Assembly: GCA_934045905.1 (NCBI GenBank)
Contig: OW203768.1
Coordinates: 23,093,060 to 23,157,059 of the forward strand
Length of the DNA: 64,000 nt
Direction of reading: 5' to 3'
Source of the DNA: Leuctra nigra
Taxonomy: Eukaryota > Arthropoda > Insecta > Plecoptera > Leuctridae
The first letter of the stretch is position 1. Every line of letters starts with the position of its first letter. The translations under genes and the position numbers were made by a program. Under the pieces are notes generated by a model. That model saw only the letters and a program-made list of their open reading frames with translations. It was not told the origin of the DNA and did no database searches. Of the stretch, positions 10,753-22,300 are shown in pieces.

Positions 10753-12249
10753 ATGGATTCGACCACCGAGAAAATGTATTTGGAAAACATAGAAGAGTTC
10801 GTTATGGACGAGAATAAAATCGTAACATATAAATGGCTTAGTCAGACTCTCGATCTTCATGTAAACACAGCAAAACAACTGCTATTCAAGTTCGTTCAGG
10901 GCAAGAAAGACGTGTACATAACCTATCTTCTTGGTGGAATGCTAGCTGATGGTTCAGGAGGTAAAATCCTAGTGGTCCGTGAAAATGAGGTGGATTCAGC
11001 TAAATTACAGTTTAAATGCATCACTTCTGAGCATATCTACAGCATTCAGAAGGCGAGAGAACTAAAGGACTTGAGCATTTTGTTTGGAGTTGACAACCCC
11101 ACCAACAATAAATCGAACGAAGACAGACTGGGTGCGATTACTTGCAAGAATGCGAATAAACGCGTCTGTAATGATATGGCGACTCTAAGAAAGGCAGGAT
11201 TTAAACCTGTAGAAGTTCCTAAACCTCCGCCACAGAAAAAGTCTGTCATCGATCCTCCAAAAGTTGTACCTGTTGCGAAGTCCGAAGATGCGGCAAGTGT
11301 TGAGCCCAAATCCGAAACTGTTGCAGAGAAACCCAAAACAATTGCGTCAATGTTTACTGCCCAAAGCAAAAAGATCACAACCACTAAGACACCTGTCGCC
11401 GCAAAGAATAACAAAGCCGGTATTGGTGCGTTCTTCACCAAATTGACAGAGAAACCAAAACCTATAGAAAAATCACAAGATGTACTACAAGCAAATAGCA
11501 TTAAAGAATCAGTGAAGAAAGAAGTAGTGGAAGAAGAGAAGATGGACACCACGGAAGAGAAATCTGAAGTTAAAATCAATGGCGAAGCAAAGTTGAAGAA
11601 AGCTTCGACACCGGCTCAAGACAAGAAAAAGAAAGAGAATGAGAAAAGTTCAGAAAAGACACAGAAGTCTGCTGTTAATGGAAAGAAGAAGAAGAGATCG
11701 TCTGACAAAGGACAGAAACCCGCCAAGAAGCGAAAGCGCATCATGGTGATGTCAGACTCCGATGTCAGTGACGACGACATCTTTGGGAAAGACGAATCCA
11801 GCGACGAAGATGTTAGACCTCCATCACCTGACGTGCCTCCAGAAGATGCAAAGCAGTCGAGCGATGAAGACATCATTCCCGCTACGCCTGTGGTCAAAGG
11901 GGAGCAGAACGGCAGGAGACGCAGTCGGAAGCGGAAAGCAGTGGACAAGACGTTTACAGACGAAGATGGATTTATCACGACAACGAAGGAATATGTGTTT
12001 GAGAGTTGCAGCGAGGAGGAAGATGTTGAAGTCCAGGCAAAGGAGAATACCGTGAAGAAGGCTGAAGAGAAGAAGGTTACAGAGAAGAAGGTGGAGGAAG
12101 AGAAGAAAGCAGAAGAGGAAGAGGAAGAAAGCCCATCTGATAAGAAGAAATCCAAGAAGAAAAAGCCAGCTGCGAAGAAGAAGGAAGTCCCAGTTGCTAC
12201 ACCCAAGGCCAAACAACAGAGTATCATGAACTTCTTTACAAAAAATTAA
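10753..12249 (+). CDS. POLD3: DNA polymerase delta subunit 3 (p66/POLD3)
   Basis: Accessory subunit of DNA polymerase delta, acting in the nucleus in lagging-strand synthesis and break-induced replication, and linking the polymerase to PCNA. The N-terminus 'YLENIEEFVMDENKIVTYKW' matches the conserved start of human POLD3, which binds the polymerase B subunit. The middle and C-terminus are low-complexity, lysine-rich and acidic, with CK2-like clusters ('SDSDVSDDDIFG', 'SSDED') and a conserved stretch 'KTFTDEDGFITT'. The last 11 residues, QQSIMNFFTKN, form a PIP box (QxxIxxFF at residues 488-495); a second FF-containing motif, 'GIGAFFTKL', lies near residue 225. The ATG at 10753 (498 aa) was preferred to an in-frame upstream ATG at 10684 because family homology begins just after it. 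The coding region has no intron, unlike vertebrate POLD3. Confidence 0.93.
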   Translation: MDSTTEKMYLENIEEFVMDENKIVTYKWLSQTLDLHVNTAKQLLFKFVQGKKDVYITYLLGGMLADGSGGKILVVRENEVDSAKLQFKCITSEHIYSIQKARELKDLSILFGVDNPTNNKSNEDRLGAITCKNANKRVCNDMATLRKAGFKPVEVPKPPPQKKSVIDPPKVVPVAKSEDAASVEPKSETVAEKPKTIASMFTAQSKKITTTKTPVAAKNNKAGIGAFFTKLTEKPKPIEKSQDVLQANSIKESVKKEVVEEEKMDTTEEKSEVKINGEAKLKKASTPAQDKKKKENEKSSEKTQKSAVNGKKKKRSSDKGQKPAKKRKRIMVMSDSDVSDDDIFGKDESSDEDVRPPSPDVPPEDAKQSSDEDIIPATPVVKGEQNGRRRSRKRKAVDKTFTDEDGFITTTKEYVFESCSEEEDVEVQAKENTVKKAEEKKVTEKKVEEEKKAEEEEEESPSDKKKSKKKKPAAKKKEVPVATPKAKQQSIMNFFTKN

Positions 12250-13176
12250 TTGTTCTAATTGTTTTCGTAAAATTCACAAAAAAATGTCTTACTCTTAATT
12301 TTTTATTGTAGTAGTAGATGATAAACTTTACTCAACCCAGTGTTCTTTCTTGCAGTAAAAGTTTTCAAAGTCCAATAATAATTTTGTGAATTTTTCTTGA
12401 ATTTACAGAATTTTTGATTGATGAAAAAATTGCAACTGCCCTGTCGTGATTCAAGCTTGAAGTCTTGCAAAATTATAGTATAATTCGATTTGATAATGTT
12501 ATTTTAGTAATATCAATAAATTCAATCAGTAATAATTGAATATAATTTTTTTATTGTTTCCATAAGTCCCGATCAACTTATAATCCCTACATTCACTTAT
12601 AACTTTAAATCATAATGGCTTTCAATAATTTTATTGCAATCACAATTTCAGTTATGGTTTCATAATATTATTTTTTTATTTTTTATTTTTATAGACCCAT
12701 TAAAAGCAATAAATAAATGATAATTAGATAATAATACGCTCCATGATAATACCATGAACTTTTAATCCATGATAATACTATAATTGAATATTGATATTCA
12801 AATCGTCAGTAAGATAAGAGGCATCCTTTCGCTATGCTATTTATTTAACTATCATAAGTGACTTGAGCTACAGTACGTCGCTGATAATATTTTTTGGGAT
12901 TTTACTTTCGATTTAAGTCGGTTTGAAAAAGTGTGGGAACTAAGTGACAAGTGGTTCACATTCCTACGAAAACTAGCAGCACTTGCCAGCTCCTCTACTG
13001 AAGGTCACATGCTGCCAGCTGACGATAGCTTCCTTGAGTGTGACGCAATACTACCAAAGCCTTGGACCTTAGCCAGCACTTATATAAATTTAGTTATTTA
13101 ATTCAGCAGCTGTGAATCGAGGAGTAATCAAAGTATTTAAAGCGAGCAGATCCCCACTTTTCCAGCCAGTTGTAAG
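12250..13176 (+). other. Intergenic: POLD3 3' end and MCRIP promoter region
   Basis: A poly(A) signal AATAAA at 12515-12520 suits POLD3. A TATA-like 'tatataaa' at 13081-13088 lies about 90 bp before the MCRIP start codon and could place its transcription start near 13110. The remainder is AT-rich and shows no element I can name. Confidence 0.45.
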
Positions 13177-16100
13177 ATGTATACAGTCTCCAAGGGTCCA
13201 AGCAAAATTGTCGCTAAAACAAGAAGGGGTGAGTGGACACTTTTTTAACCTCAAAGTGTTTTTTTGTTATCATATTTCTGTCTTATAAATTTGTTTGATA
13301 TGTGTTTGTTGATACTAGGATGTGAATTGTGTTCCAGGGATTTCGCATCCACAGAGCCTGGATAGATTAGACAGACCGACATATCGAGATCATTTAGCTA
13401 AAAGACCTCTGGATGAAGAAGAGGGTCACATCACAAAGTAAGTTTTGGATAGACTTTCTTCCAGTCTGTCCTTGACATTACATCATGTTGATGAAGGCTG
13501 TGTCTGCATTTTCAAGGCCTGTTAGCTAGCCAGTATTAAAAATATGTTATGTAAATTATTAATGCTAAATTGTCACTTGCTCGTGGATTTTAACTGGATT
13601 ACAATGACAAGTAGGTAGTTAAACAGTGATTCTATGTTGTTCTTTAGCGTACCAAAACCTGTGTTTCACACCGTGAACAGCAAGAAGTCAAACAACACAA
13701 GAGCACAACACGAAGTCATCAGTCCACAGCACGCCGAATTGATCGACTTCATTTGCGAATGTAAGAAACTTTAATTACGATGATTGCATCCAGTACCATG
13801 TGTGTAATCAACCACCGAAAAACTATCAATTTAAAGTGAATTGGGTCTAAAGATCAATTAAATATAAGGCGCCTTATCTTTACTGATGAGATAGCTGTTT
13901 ATTGCAATGTTTTGAAATTGCAAAAAATAATAATGTCAGATTTTACTCAGTAGCCTAAACAAACAATTAATTTCACTTTTAACATGCAACAGGTAGGTAC
14001 AGATAATAGGCATGTTGATAATCTGTTTATTAGTTTGAGTAGGCTAACTTGATTCAGTAACAAAGCAAATTAGGTACCATTAATTTCTCATTGAGAGATT
14101 ATCTCAATGGGTCAGACAAAAGCAGTGGTCGAATTGGGGGGATGCGGGGATGTATCCCCAACACCACCTGTGCTTCAAAATAATATCATTTCCAAATTTT
14201 TTGTAAATTTTAGCCTTTATAGGCGCCATTTCAAGATTTAAAAAAAGGCTTAAAATAGCGTCAAAATCTCGTAGAGACGCATTTCTGAAATTAACATTTT
14301 TCGGGGACTATGCGCCACGGACATGCATGTTGCTGGGAGACTCCCCCAGGCCCCCCATTGGCCTTGCTTAATAATACACCATCCCCCCATGGACTGACTT
14401 CCTATTCGACCACTGGAAGAAAGTGAAAGTATACGTTGACAACTTTACATTGAGCAGATTTGTGATTGGCGGATATCATTCTCTCTTCCGGCCAATCATA
14501 TTGTTTATTTAGGCTCAACCCAGACTCGGATTTATTTTTATTTTTTTTTTTGCATACTACTTGACGCATTCATTCTAAAGACGCTCCAGGTCGATTGCGA
14601 GCTTTGATTGAACAGGCTTGTCACAATGCATTGTTTATAGTTGGTACTACTGAATTTAGGGGAGGCCGGTATTAGTGGGACACGGTACATAGTGGGACAT
14701 TTGAATTTCTCGCCTTGTGGTCAAGAAAAAAAATAGTGAAGATGCATAATTGATGTCAGCACAATAAATCACATCTCCTGGACATATTTTCAAGATATGT
14801 TTGTATTTGAAATAATTGAGATACTCCACTTGTAATATCAGTTTTGCAAAATGTAGAAATTTTGTGTTTACAATGTTTTTTGATAACTTTTTTCTCTTAC
14901 TTATTATGGCTAGTCTAAACGTATGGTTATGATGTGTATTCAATTGGCATGAAGTAGGTTTATTGATGAATGCTCTCTTCACCTGCCTTCATATTTGAAA
15001 AAATAAAACTAAATATATTGTTAAACGGTACATACTGGGACAGCCAGAACGGTACATAGTGGGACATGTCCCACTATGTACCACTGGGCTATATTTCTGT
15101 TCATAACTTTTGTGTGGGTCTTAAATTATTTGTTGATACAAGTAGTCAATTGTTTTAATTCATACCAAATATTTTAATGGACCTAAATTAATATTTTAAC
15201 ATATATTTTTTTCCCCGAAAAAAGATATCGAAAATTCCTCGAAGGCGGTGGATTAATGACGGGATTAAAACGGACTAATTACCTACCTATAAGTAAATAC
15301 ATCAGATAATAAATCACATGTCACTTGTTTCAAAAATTATTCCATAGTATTTCCCTAGAAAAATAGCATTGTCCCAGTATGTACCAGCAGTGTCCCAGTA
15401 TGTACCGGAAAGCGGTATATAGTGGGACAACGGTACATAGTGGGACACCGCAATTAATTTCTTATCTGTAGATATTAAAATTTCATAAAAATAGCACATG
15501 CAATCTAATTTATGGTGCGCAACTATTGGCTTTTCAACATTTCAAAATATTAAAATAATAAACAAACTAGAGCAATAATAAGAAATCCGTCCCACTATGT
15601 ACCGGCCTCCCCTACTAGTCATATTTCCCACATTTCAACAATCCAAAGTCCAAACCAACAATGCTGCTTTTTGATCAGAAATACATTGCTTGTGTGTTGA
15701 GGGATGGGTTATTGGTGAGGAGAGACATGGATGGGGCAGCAAGTTGAGTGCAAAACAGATTACTATTAAAAAAAAAATGTTTCATGTTATACCTGGGTAG
15801 TAATCTGAGTAATTCAAACAGGTACACTCGGCCAAACATAAATTGATCGTTGATCGAATTTGATTGACTGATAAATGTTAGATTGCACCATCCGAAGTCG
15901 GTCCAAGCAATCTCCTTGTCTCACTCTAGTAGGTGACCCCACATTTCAACGATAATAACAAGCTTTGATTGGTATGAATGGGACATGACCAGCAGTCATT
16001 CAAATTTGATCAACGATCATTTTTGTTTGGCCAAGTGTACCTACCCGGGTACAAATAATTACCTGAAAACGACCTATGACAATACCTACGTCAGTTTGCC

Positions 16101-16569
16101 TAATGTACCATGTGGTACTGTTTGGCGTAGACTAGACCTAAATATGTGCAAAGTGTCACAATCTAACAAATTTAAATACAATTTATGAATCACACATAAT
16201 TTATATGTGTGATTCAGGGCATTTCGACAAACAGTCTCCACTAATGTACAAAGCATAATGAATGTCAAAAGCATCGAATTGAGCTGCTGGCTTAATGAAT
16301 CTATTTTTGTTTTCAGCATGGGACAAAGTGTGCAAAGAATACGAGCAAGAACCTCCAATGGGCAGCAAAAGTAAGGATAACCAACTCAGATTTCCCTCCG
16401 ATTCTGTAAGTATCAAGAATAACATATTCTATTATTTCCAGAACTCCAACAATGCGTTGTCTATCACAGCGATGGAGACACAAACATCGCCCTACAAGAT
16501 TTCAAACCGTTCGACCTTGAATCCTGGTGGGGCAAGCGACTTTTCAACAACATAACAAAGTCAATATAA
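13177..16569 (+). CDS. Mcrip: MCRIP-family protein (MAPK-regulated corepressor-interacting, FAM195)
   Basis: Five coding exons: 13177-13228, 13338-13437, 13648-13760, 16317-16370 and 16442-16569, all with GT-AG borders and matching phases, giving 148 aa. The N-terminus MYTVSKGPSKIVAKTRRG matches human MCRIP2 (MYTITKGPSKLVAQRRTG). The centre has 'HAELIDFICESWDKV', and the C-terminus 'LQDFKPFDLESWWGKRLF' matches the MCRIP 'LQNFVPIDLDEWWAQQFL' block. Vertebrate MCRIP proteins bind the CtBP corepressor and DDX6 and respond to ERK signalling; that role is inferred here. Exon 4 uses the GTAAGG donor at 16371, giving a 71-nt intron. Reading through that intron stays open to 16555 but loses the conserved C-terminus, so splicing is favoured. 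Intron 3 (2.6 kb) hosts two transposons. Confidence 0.92.
14123..14415. mobile_element. 293-bp hAT-like MITE in MCRIP intron 3
   Basis: Perfect 12-bp inverted ends CAGTGGTCGAAT and ATTCGACCACTG, extended by GGGGGGATG/CATCCCCCC-type sequence. The flanking 8-mers gacaaaag and gaagaaag agree at 6 of 8 positions, as an aged hAT duplication would. Confidence 0.6.
14659..15612. mobile_element. 954-bp TIR element rich in a repeated terminal motif
   Basis: Inverted ends GGGGAGGCCGGTA and TACCGGCCTCCCC, flanked by TA on both sides. The 15-mer 'ggtacatagtgggac', or its reverse complement or close variants, recurs at least eight times (near 14684, 15026, 15051, 15068, 15371, 15391, 15412, 15430 and 15592), clustered toward both ends. 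No transposase frame is visible. It lies in MCRIP intron 3. Confidence 0.7.
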
Positions 16570-17742
16570 ACTTCGACATTAATGATTTTGTAAACTTAAA
16601 GACTGATCTCTGTTGGCTTCATGCTAAACTATAAACGTTCTATGAACAAATTAGTAATTGACGCTAGACGTTTGGGCACTGCGGGCCAAATAGAATTGCT
16701 CTTAGTAAAACAGTTGATTGGAGTGCACGGTCAAATTATTTGATCTTTGACTCAATCCAAACTGTAGATTTCTATCATTGATATTTTAACGTTGGACCAT
16801 TGGCAATTGTTTCAATCAGTTGCTTATGGCTCGTTCAATTGAGACAATACAATGAATGTATTTTTATTTCTCATGAGGGTAACTTAGAATCTGGTTGTTA
16901 TATTGATAGTTTAGTTTAAGGGTAGTTAGTTACTGTTTCTTGTTAGGTGTTTTGTTATCGTAGTTAAAGTTAGAGAGATTATTATGAAGTTAGAGCTGCT
17001 TGAATTGGCGCTGTCGATCGTAACCGATGGTCGACTCATGCGGTAGGCAGAAGCAATGTATCTACATACAATACAGGACGATATCGTAATATTTGTGTAG
17101 TTAGATCTAGTACTTTTTTGTTACCTAGTTAAGGATCACCAATTTTTGGTTTGTGAGCATTTCGTTGAAGGTAGAAGCTACAAAGTTGTAGAGAATGTAT
17201 TGTTTTTTAGAAAGCACAGGTTACATTTTTCTAAATTTTTATCTTTTGAATTAGATAAACAGTCAAAATTTGAAAATTGATATTAACTTATCGATCAAAG
17301 TTCATAAAAATGTAGTCCACTCTTTTCAAATTTCATTTATTCTCTACAACTTTGTTGCTTCATTGTGGAGTCTACCTCCAATGTGACGGCTACAATCCCA
17401 AATGTTGTTGAGCTTGTTCAGATCTCTTAACTTCGAGCCTGTATCACGTGTTGCTGTTTCTGCCTGCGCGCGGCGCGGTACCATACGAAAGACAGTGTCG
17501 TGTTCGAGCAGATATCGCGCTGCGCACATACCGCTGCACTCCGCCATACGGAGCTGCCGGTCTCGTACGTATAGTATGTTCTGGTCACGCGTTCCGGTCG
17601 TCATTCGGAATACGTCCAGGCCTTAAGGCTCCTTCGGTGCTCGTCAACTTTATTGATGATTTGTTTACTAGTTTTATTATTTCCGACTATCATTGTTGTT
17701 AATTGGCCGACTGTCATAGGAGCCTTGCTAGCATTTAATAAA
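16570..17742 (+). other. Probable MCRIP 3' untranslated region and poly(A) signal
   Basis: From the stop codon to AATAAA at 17737-17742. The stretch at about 17440-17640 is markedly richer in CG ('gcctgcgcgcggcgcgg') than its surroundings and has open frames on both strands, but no homology that I recognise. It might be a CpG-rich promoter or an inserted fragment. Confidence 0.35.
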
Positions 17743-19005
17743 AAAATATTAAAAAATCAGTTTTATTTTGAGATAAACAATTTATTTCTCCATTACATTA
17801 CATTTTCCTTTAAACACTTGATATTTTGTTGGATGATTTTCATCCTACACTGAAAGTGAACACGTATAACATTGATATAGGTAAAATAATATCTTATTAT
17901 TAGGACGGTGTGCCAACTGAATGGCGATTATAACAAGTTTACATTGCTTAGAGAGCTAATAGAAAGATGAAGGGAGGTAGTTGTGCCTCTAAGCCGATTT
18001 GGCTACAATATACATGTAAACATCGAGGCTAAAGGCTACATGAAATCAGCATGATTCTATAGCCGTGTCGTTTGAGATCAAGGAATGAAGTGAGATTAAC
18101 TTCGACTAGACGTCATCTGCGAAAAGGTCCAAGCAGGGCTGCCAATTTAACAGTGAAACCTTTTCAACATGTTTCTCTAGCACCTATGCTGTCTTCACTG
18201 GAAGGATGGAACACTAATGTTCGATTTCCATAAAAATCCATTTCACAAGTATTTTACAGTTTGTGGCATAAACCTACTTTTGAACGAATGATTGCTCAAT
18301 AATGTCAGTACTTGTTTAACTAAACAGAACAAGAGGCTCCACTATCATCTAGTAATGTCTCTTTGCAGTTGAGAACCACATAAAATACGTTATATTGGGG
18401 GTCTAGGTACATAATACCTATGTGGCATATTTTACATGTCTGCTATTTATTATTAAATTTTTCATTGCTTTATTTTTATTTTTTTAGTTTTTTTTGACAT
18501 CTATGCAGGACATGGCAATAGTTTGGTAGCAGACCTGCAATTTCTGTAGGTATCGGCTTCTATTACCAAAGAAAAGAATCTTTAACTTCATAGCGTTACC
18601 AGCATACTAAGTACCTACACACATCTTAATGTCTTTATAATTAATTGACCTTTCCTTATTGTTCGTTTGGGCTCAAATAAAATAGCCTACTTATTAAGTC
18701 GGTCAGGTTTAATACTGGCGCTGTGCAGGTTTTGCAAACTATATCCCTACTCCTATGATAGTTAAATTTAATTCCAATTTTGTATGGACTCAAATTTATA
18801 ACATTATTTACTAAGTAATTTTTAGGAAAAATAAATAGACAAATATGAATTTTTTAATTGCCGAGATATAACTCGTTATGCATTCGAACTGTATGAATCG
18901 CAATTTGCGCACCTCCTCCTCGTTTGAAAATATGCATTGATCGCTCTAATGTTCTCTGTTCCATAATACCAAATCTCACGTAGGACTTCCACTTACCACT
19001 AGGTA
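17743..19005. other. Intergenic, nothing recognised
   Basis: AT-rich sequence between the MCRIP 3' end and the transporter 3' end. A single 'cagggctgcca' near 18136 resembles hAT termini, but no partner was found nearby. No plausible coding region was seen. Confidence 0.4.
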
Positions 19006-19214
19006 CACTCCTGGACACTGAAATTGGCCCGCGGTCAATGTTCAAATGGCACTACGTCTAGTATTTATTTATTTATTTCAAGTAATTTTTCGGCCCTAAA
19101 CTTACACTAGTCATCCGGTATTTGTGCCAAAAAATGACATTAAAATTAATGTTTAATACTAGCCGTAGTACCACTTGAACATTGACCGCGGGCCAATTTC
19201 AGTGTCCAGGAGTG
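19006..19214. mobile_element. 209-bp mariner-like MITE, copy 1
   Basis: Nearly palindromic element with ~60-bp inverted ends (CACTCCTGGACACTG ... CAGTGTCCAGGAGTG) and TA on each side (19004-19005, 19215-19216). A second copy of exactly 209 bp lies at 49871-50079. Its interior 'tatttatttattt' supplies AATAAA on the minus strand, about 0.3 kb downstream of the transporter stop codon, so it may contribute a poly(A) signal there. Confidence 0.8.
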
Positions 19215-19381
19215 TACTTGTCCACTATTTAATCCATCTTTAAAGCCGATTGCCACCTTTTTGGAAAGCATGAGTGGAAGCCTGGCTCACTAAATCGTGA
19301 ATAAAACTATCTGAATCAGAAACGATTTCTCTCGCACAGTCCTTATAAGTATGTAGATACTAATATAATTGAATTAGGTAC

Positions 19382-22300
19382 TTAGTGTGAATATTGTGTT
19401 CCATTTACAAGAGAAATAATATTAGCGGTGACATTAATATCTTGAGTGGTTTGAGTGACGAAGCCGATGATCGAAGCGTTGACTACGGAGGTGACGAACG
19501 TCGGGGCGATGAGTGTCGTCAGGTTAGACAGGAAAGTGCTGCTCGTGACGGTGGTGATGTACGCGACTCTGGGTGTGTAGCAGCCGTTGTTGGGCAGCGG
19601 AGGACCCACGATGGCGTCGAGGACGTAGGCAACCAGCGAGCCACCCGTCAGACCGACGTTGTAAGAGAGAGTCATTATGTTGCCTGCAGAGAGAGAGAGA
19701 ACAAGTGTGTTGGCTTGGCAATCGAAGAGGAATTTAAATATGCCAGCAAACAAACCTACAATGGACCTGGCAAATCAGACCTGACTCAATTGTACTGGAG
19801 GCTGCTACAATTTTCAGTTTTATAATCTCTATAAATTAGGAGCTTTTGTTTAAAATATATTCAATACTTTTTATTTTTTAATTTGTAAAATATTGCACAA
19901 GATCACTTGTGTTTTCTGAATCAGAAGATAGTACTATAATCAATAGAGGTACAAACGCAGCATCTTCCTCCGATGGCATCTCCCCAACTGACTCTGACGC
20001 GTACACTCTCTCCCTCCTACATATTTTCACATAATTAATTTCAACGCTCATCCAATGAGTAGATTTTGTATTATTTTCTGGTTTCCTAAAACTGCTAATA
20101 TTTTAACAAAGTAGAAGTACTAATAAAATAATATAAGGAAATCCCTTATAGTCATCATTACTCATTACTTAGTTATGTAAACTTTGATAATACCAATAAA
20201 CTTATCATCCAACTTGATTACCACTGCTAATTATAATTAACCTAATGACCTATAAGTTCTGCTCTGGCTTTATGTGTTTAATCATAGCCAACTGACATTT
20301 CGTGGATGAAAACTGGTGTTTTCATCACGAAATGTCAGTTGGCTATGGTTTAATGATCAAACAATCCTAACAAGGCTTTGGGATTGTGGCACAGTTCTTG
20401 AACATGTGTAAATCACTCTCTTTCTTTGACCTTCAGCCTGTGACATTAGTATAAATACAAGTCCTTTACATTGTCAAGCCATGCATTGTTTCTCATTTGA
20501 ATACACATTTCCTAAGTAATATTCAAACATTTCACCTCTTTTGTGTTTACAACTGACATAAGATTGCTACAATCAGAACTCGATCAAAAGAAGATTACGA
20601 TCACGCAACTCATTGTTTTATTTTACTGCGGTTTAATATAGAATGGTTCGGCAACTGGCTAATGGCGACGGATGAAGAAATAAGATGTGATGTGATGATG
20701 ATAGCCTGACAGGGCTATCATGAGGAATGCAGGAAACCGCTCCGCAGGGATTTTTTTGAAAATGGATTATCCTAGAAGCGTTTTTGAGGGTTTTCGGAAT
20801 ATTTCCCTGCATCTGAAACTAAATTTAGAGACACATACACATTAAATATAAAACAGCCACCTAATCTAGCTAAGGGGGGGGGGGGGGGGGGGAATACCCA
20901 ACTTTGGTTGCACTTAAAAATATAATTTATAGTTTTTAGCCATATTTACATAATTTTGTTGTACTAAATAGATTATTTAACACAGAATGATACTAATTAT
21001 AAGCAGGAAGAGAAACTTCTGGGTAGCCCATGGCCCACCTAGCCACCCCCTAGAACCGCGCCTGCTGACCAGCAGCTATTTTGTTCAAATACCGTTTTTA
21101 GTTTATCCAGAGTTGTAGTCTAAGAACCGTAACAAGGACAAGTTCACCAATCAGACTGCTGCTGGTTCTGACAGCTCGTAATGTTACCTGTGAGTTCGCG
21201 ATGCTCCTCGGACACTCTGCTCGGAGCCTGTATCATGGGCACGCTGCCGATCAGTCCGTTGGTGATGCCGAGCAACAGCGAGAACATCATGGCGTATCCC
21301 TCGCCCGGGATGAGCGGGTTGCCGCGCGGCGTGGCACACATGAGCAGCAGCGGGATGAAGATGGCGCGCATCCATGCGAACACGATCAGCTGCGTTCGCG
21401 TCCAGTCGTATGGCACCGACGCCAGAACCTACACATCCCGGTCAAACATGTTTACGCTGCAAATTGACCGTTCACATTACTGGAGGGCTCTTCTCGTTTT
21501 TGTTGTATTTGTCATCATGCGGGTTTGAGCCACTGCACAATGGATTCAGCTAAATTACCATTGAAAAATCGAAAGACATAACGCGATTTCATAAAGTTGA
21601 ACATTTCTGTTGACGGATTAAACTCGAGAACAGGCACCCTGGGTTGGGAAGACTAAATGGGACTACTAGATTTTTAAAAAATGTTGGCATGTACCTAATT
21701 TATGAGGGCCATTTAAATTGTAACTCAGCTGAACCCAGTTTAACTTATCATGATATGAACTGCTTTGATGGAGGTTTCACAAATTGTAATAATTTTTATT
21801 ACAGTCACCACTGGTAACTCACCAGTTTACTTCAGTAGGTACCGAATCGATCGACCAATTAATTTGAAATTTTCTACAAAGGTCATCAATGCATTGTAGT
21901 GACGAAGTTGATAATTATTCAATGTAAATTAATTAGGAATGAACGTCATTGCTGATGGTTTGAAGTTGACCAAATGTAGAGGATTTTTGCAGTCTTTTGT
22001 AATTTTTCAGTTGCCTTTGCAGTCAAATTTTGATTTTGAGCACTCAATATAGATGCAGTTCTTGGAGTTCTTCTTAAAGCCGCGTTTACAACAACTTAAC
22101 GTTTGAAAATTAACGTTGCAAAATTAACGCAATTTTACTTTCGTTCACAACCACTTAGGAAACATAACACCCACGTAAAACAAGATGGCGCCGGCCAGCG
22201 CGATCAGCTGTGATATCGAGGTGAGAGAAGTGTGAGAGAAGCGCATGCGCCAATTCCTCCACTTAACGTTCGACTTGAAAGTTGAAAGTAGGTCTACTTA

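Noticed and set aside
11046..12227. Long minus-strand open frames opposite POLD3
   Set aside because: They are shadows of the lysine/glutamate-rich coding strand; the sense frame has clear POLD3 homology and a PIP box.
16295..16555. Unspliced MCRIP exon 4 frame ending GGASDFSTT
   Set aside because: Splicing out 71 nt gives the conserved LQDFKPFDLESWW ending; the unspliced tail has no homology.
19394..19825. 143-codon plus-strand frame
   Set aside because: It is antisense to the last transporter exon.
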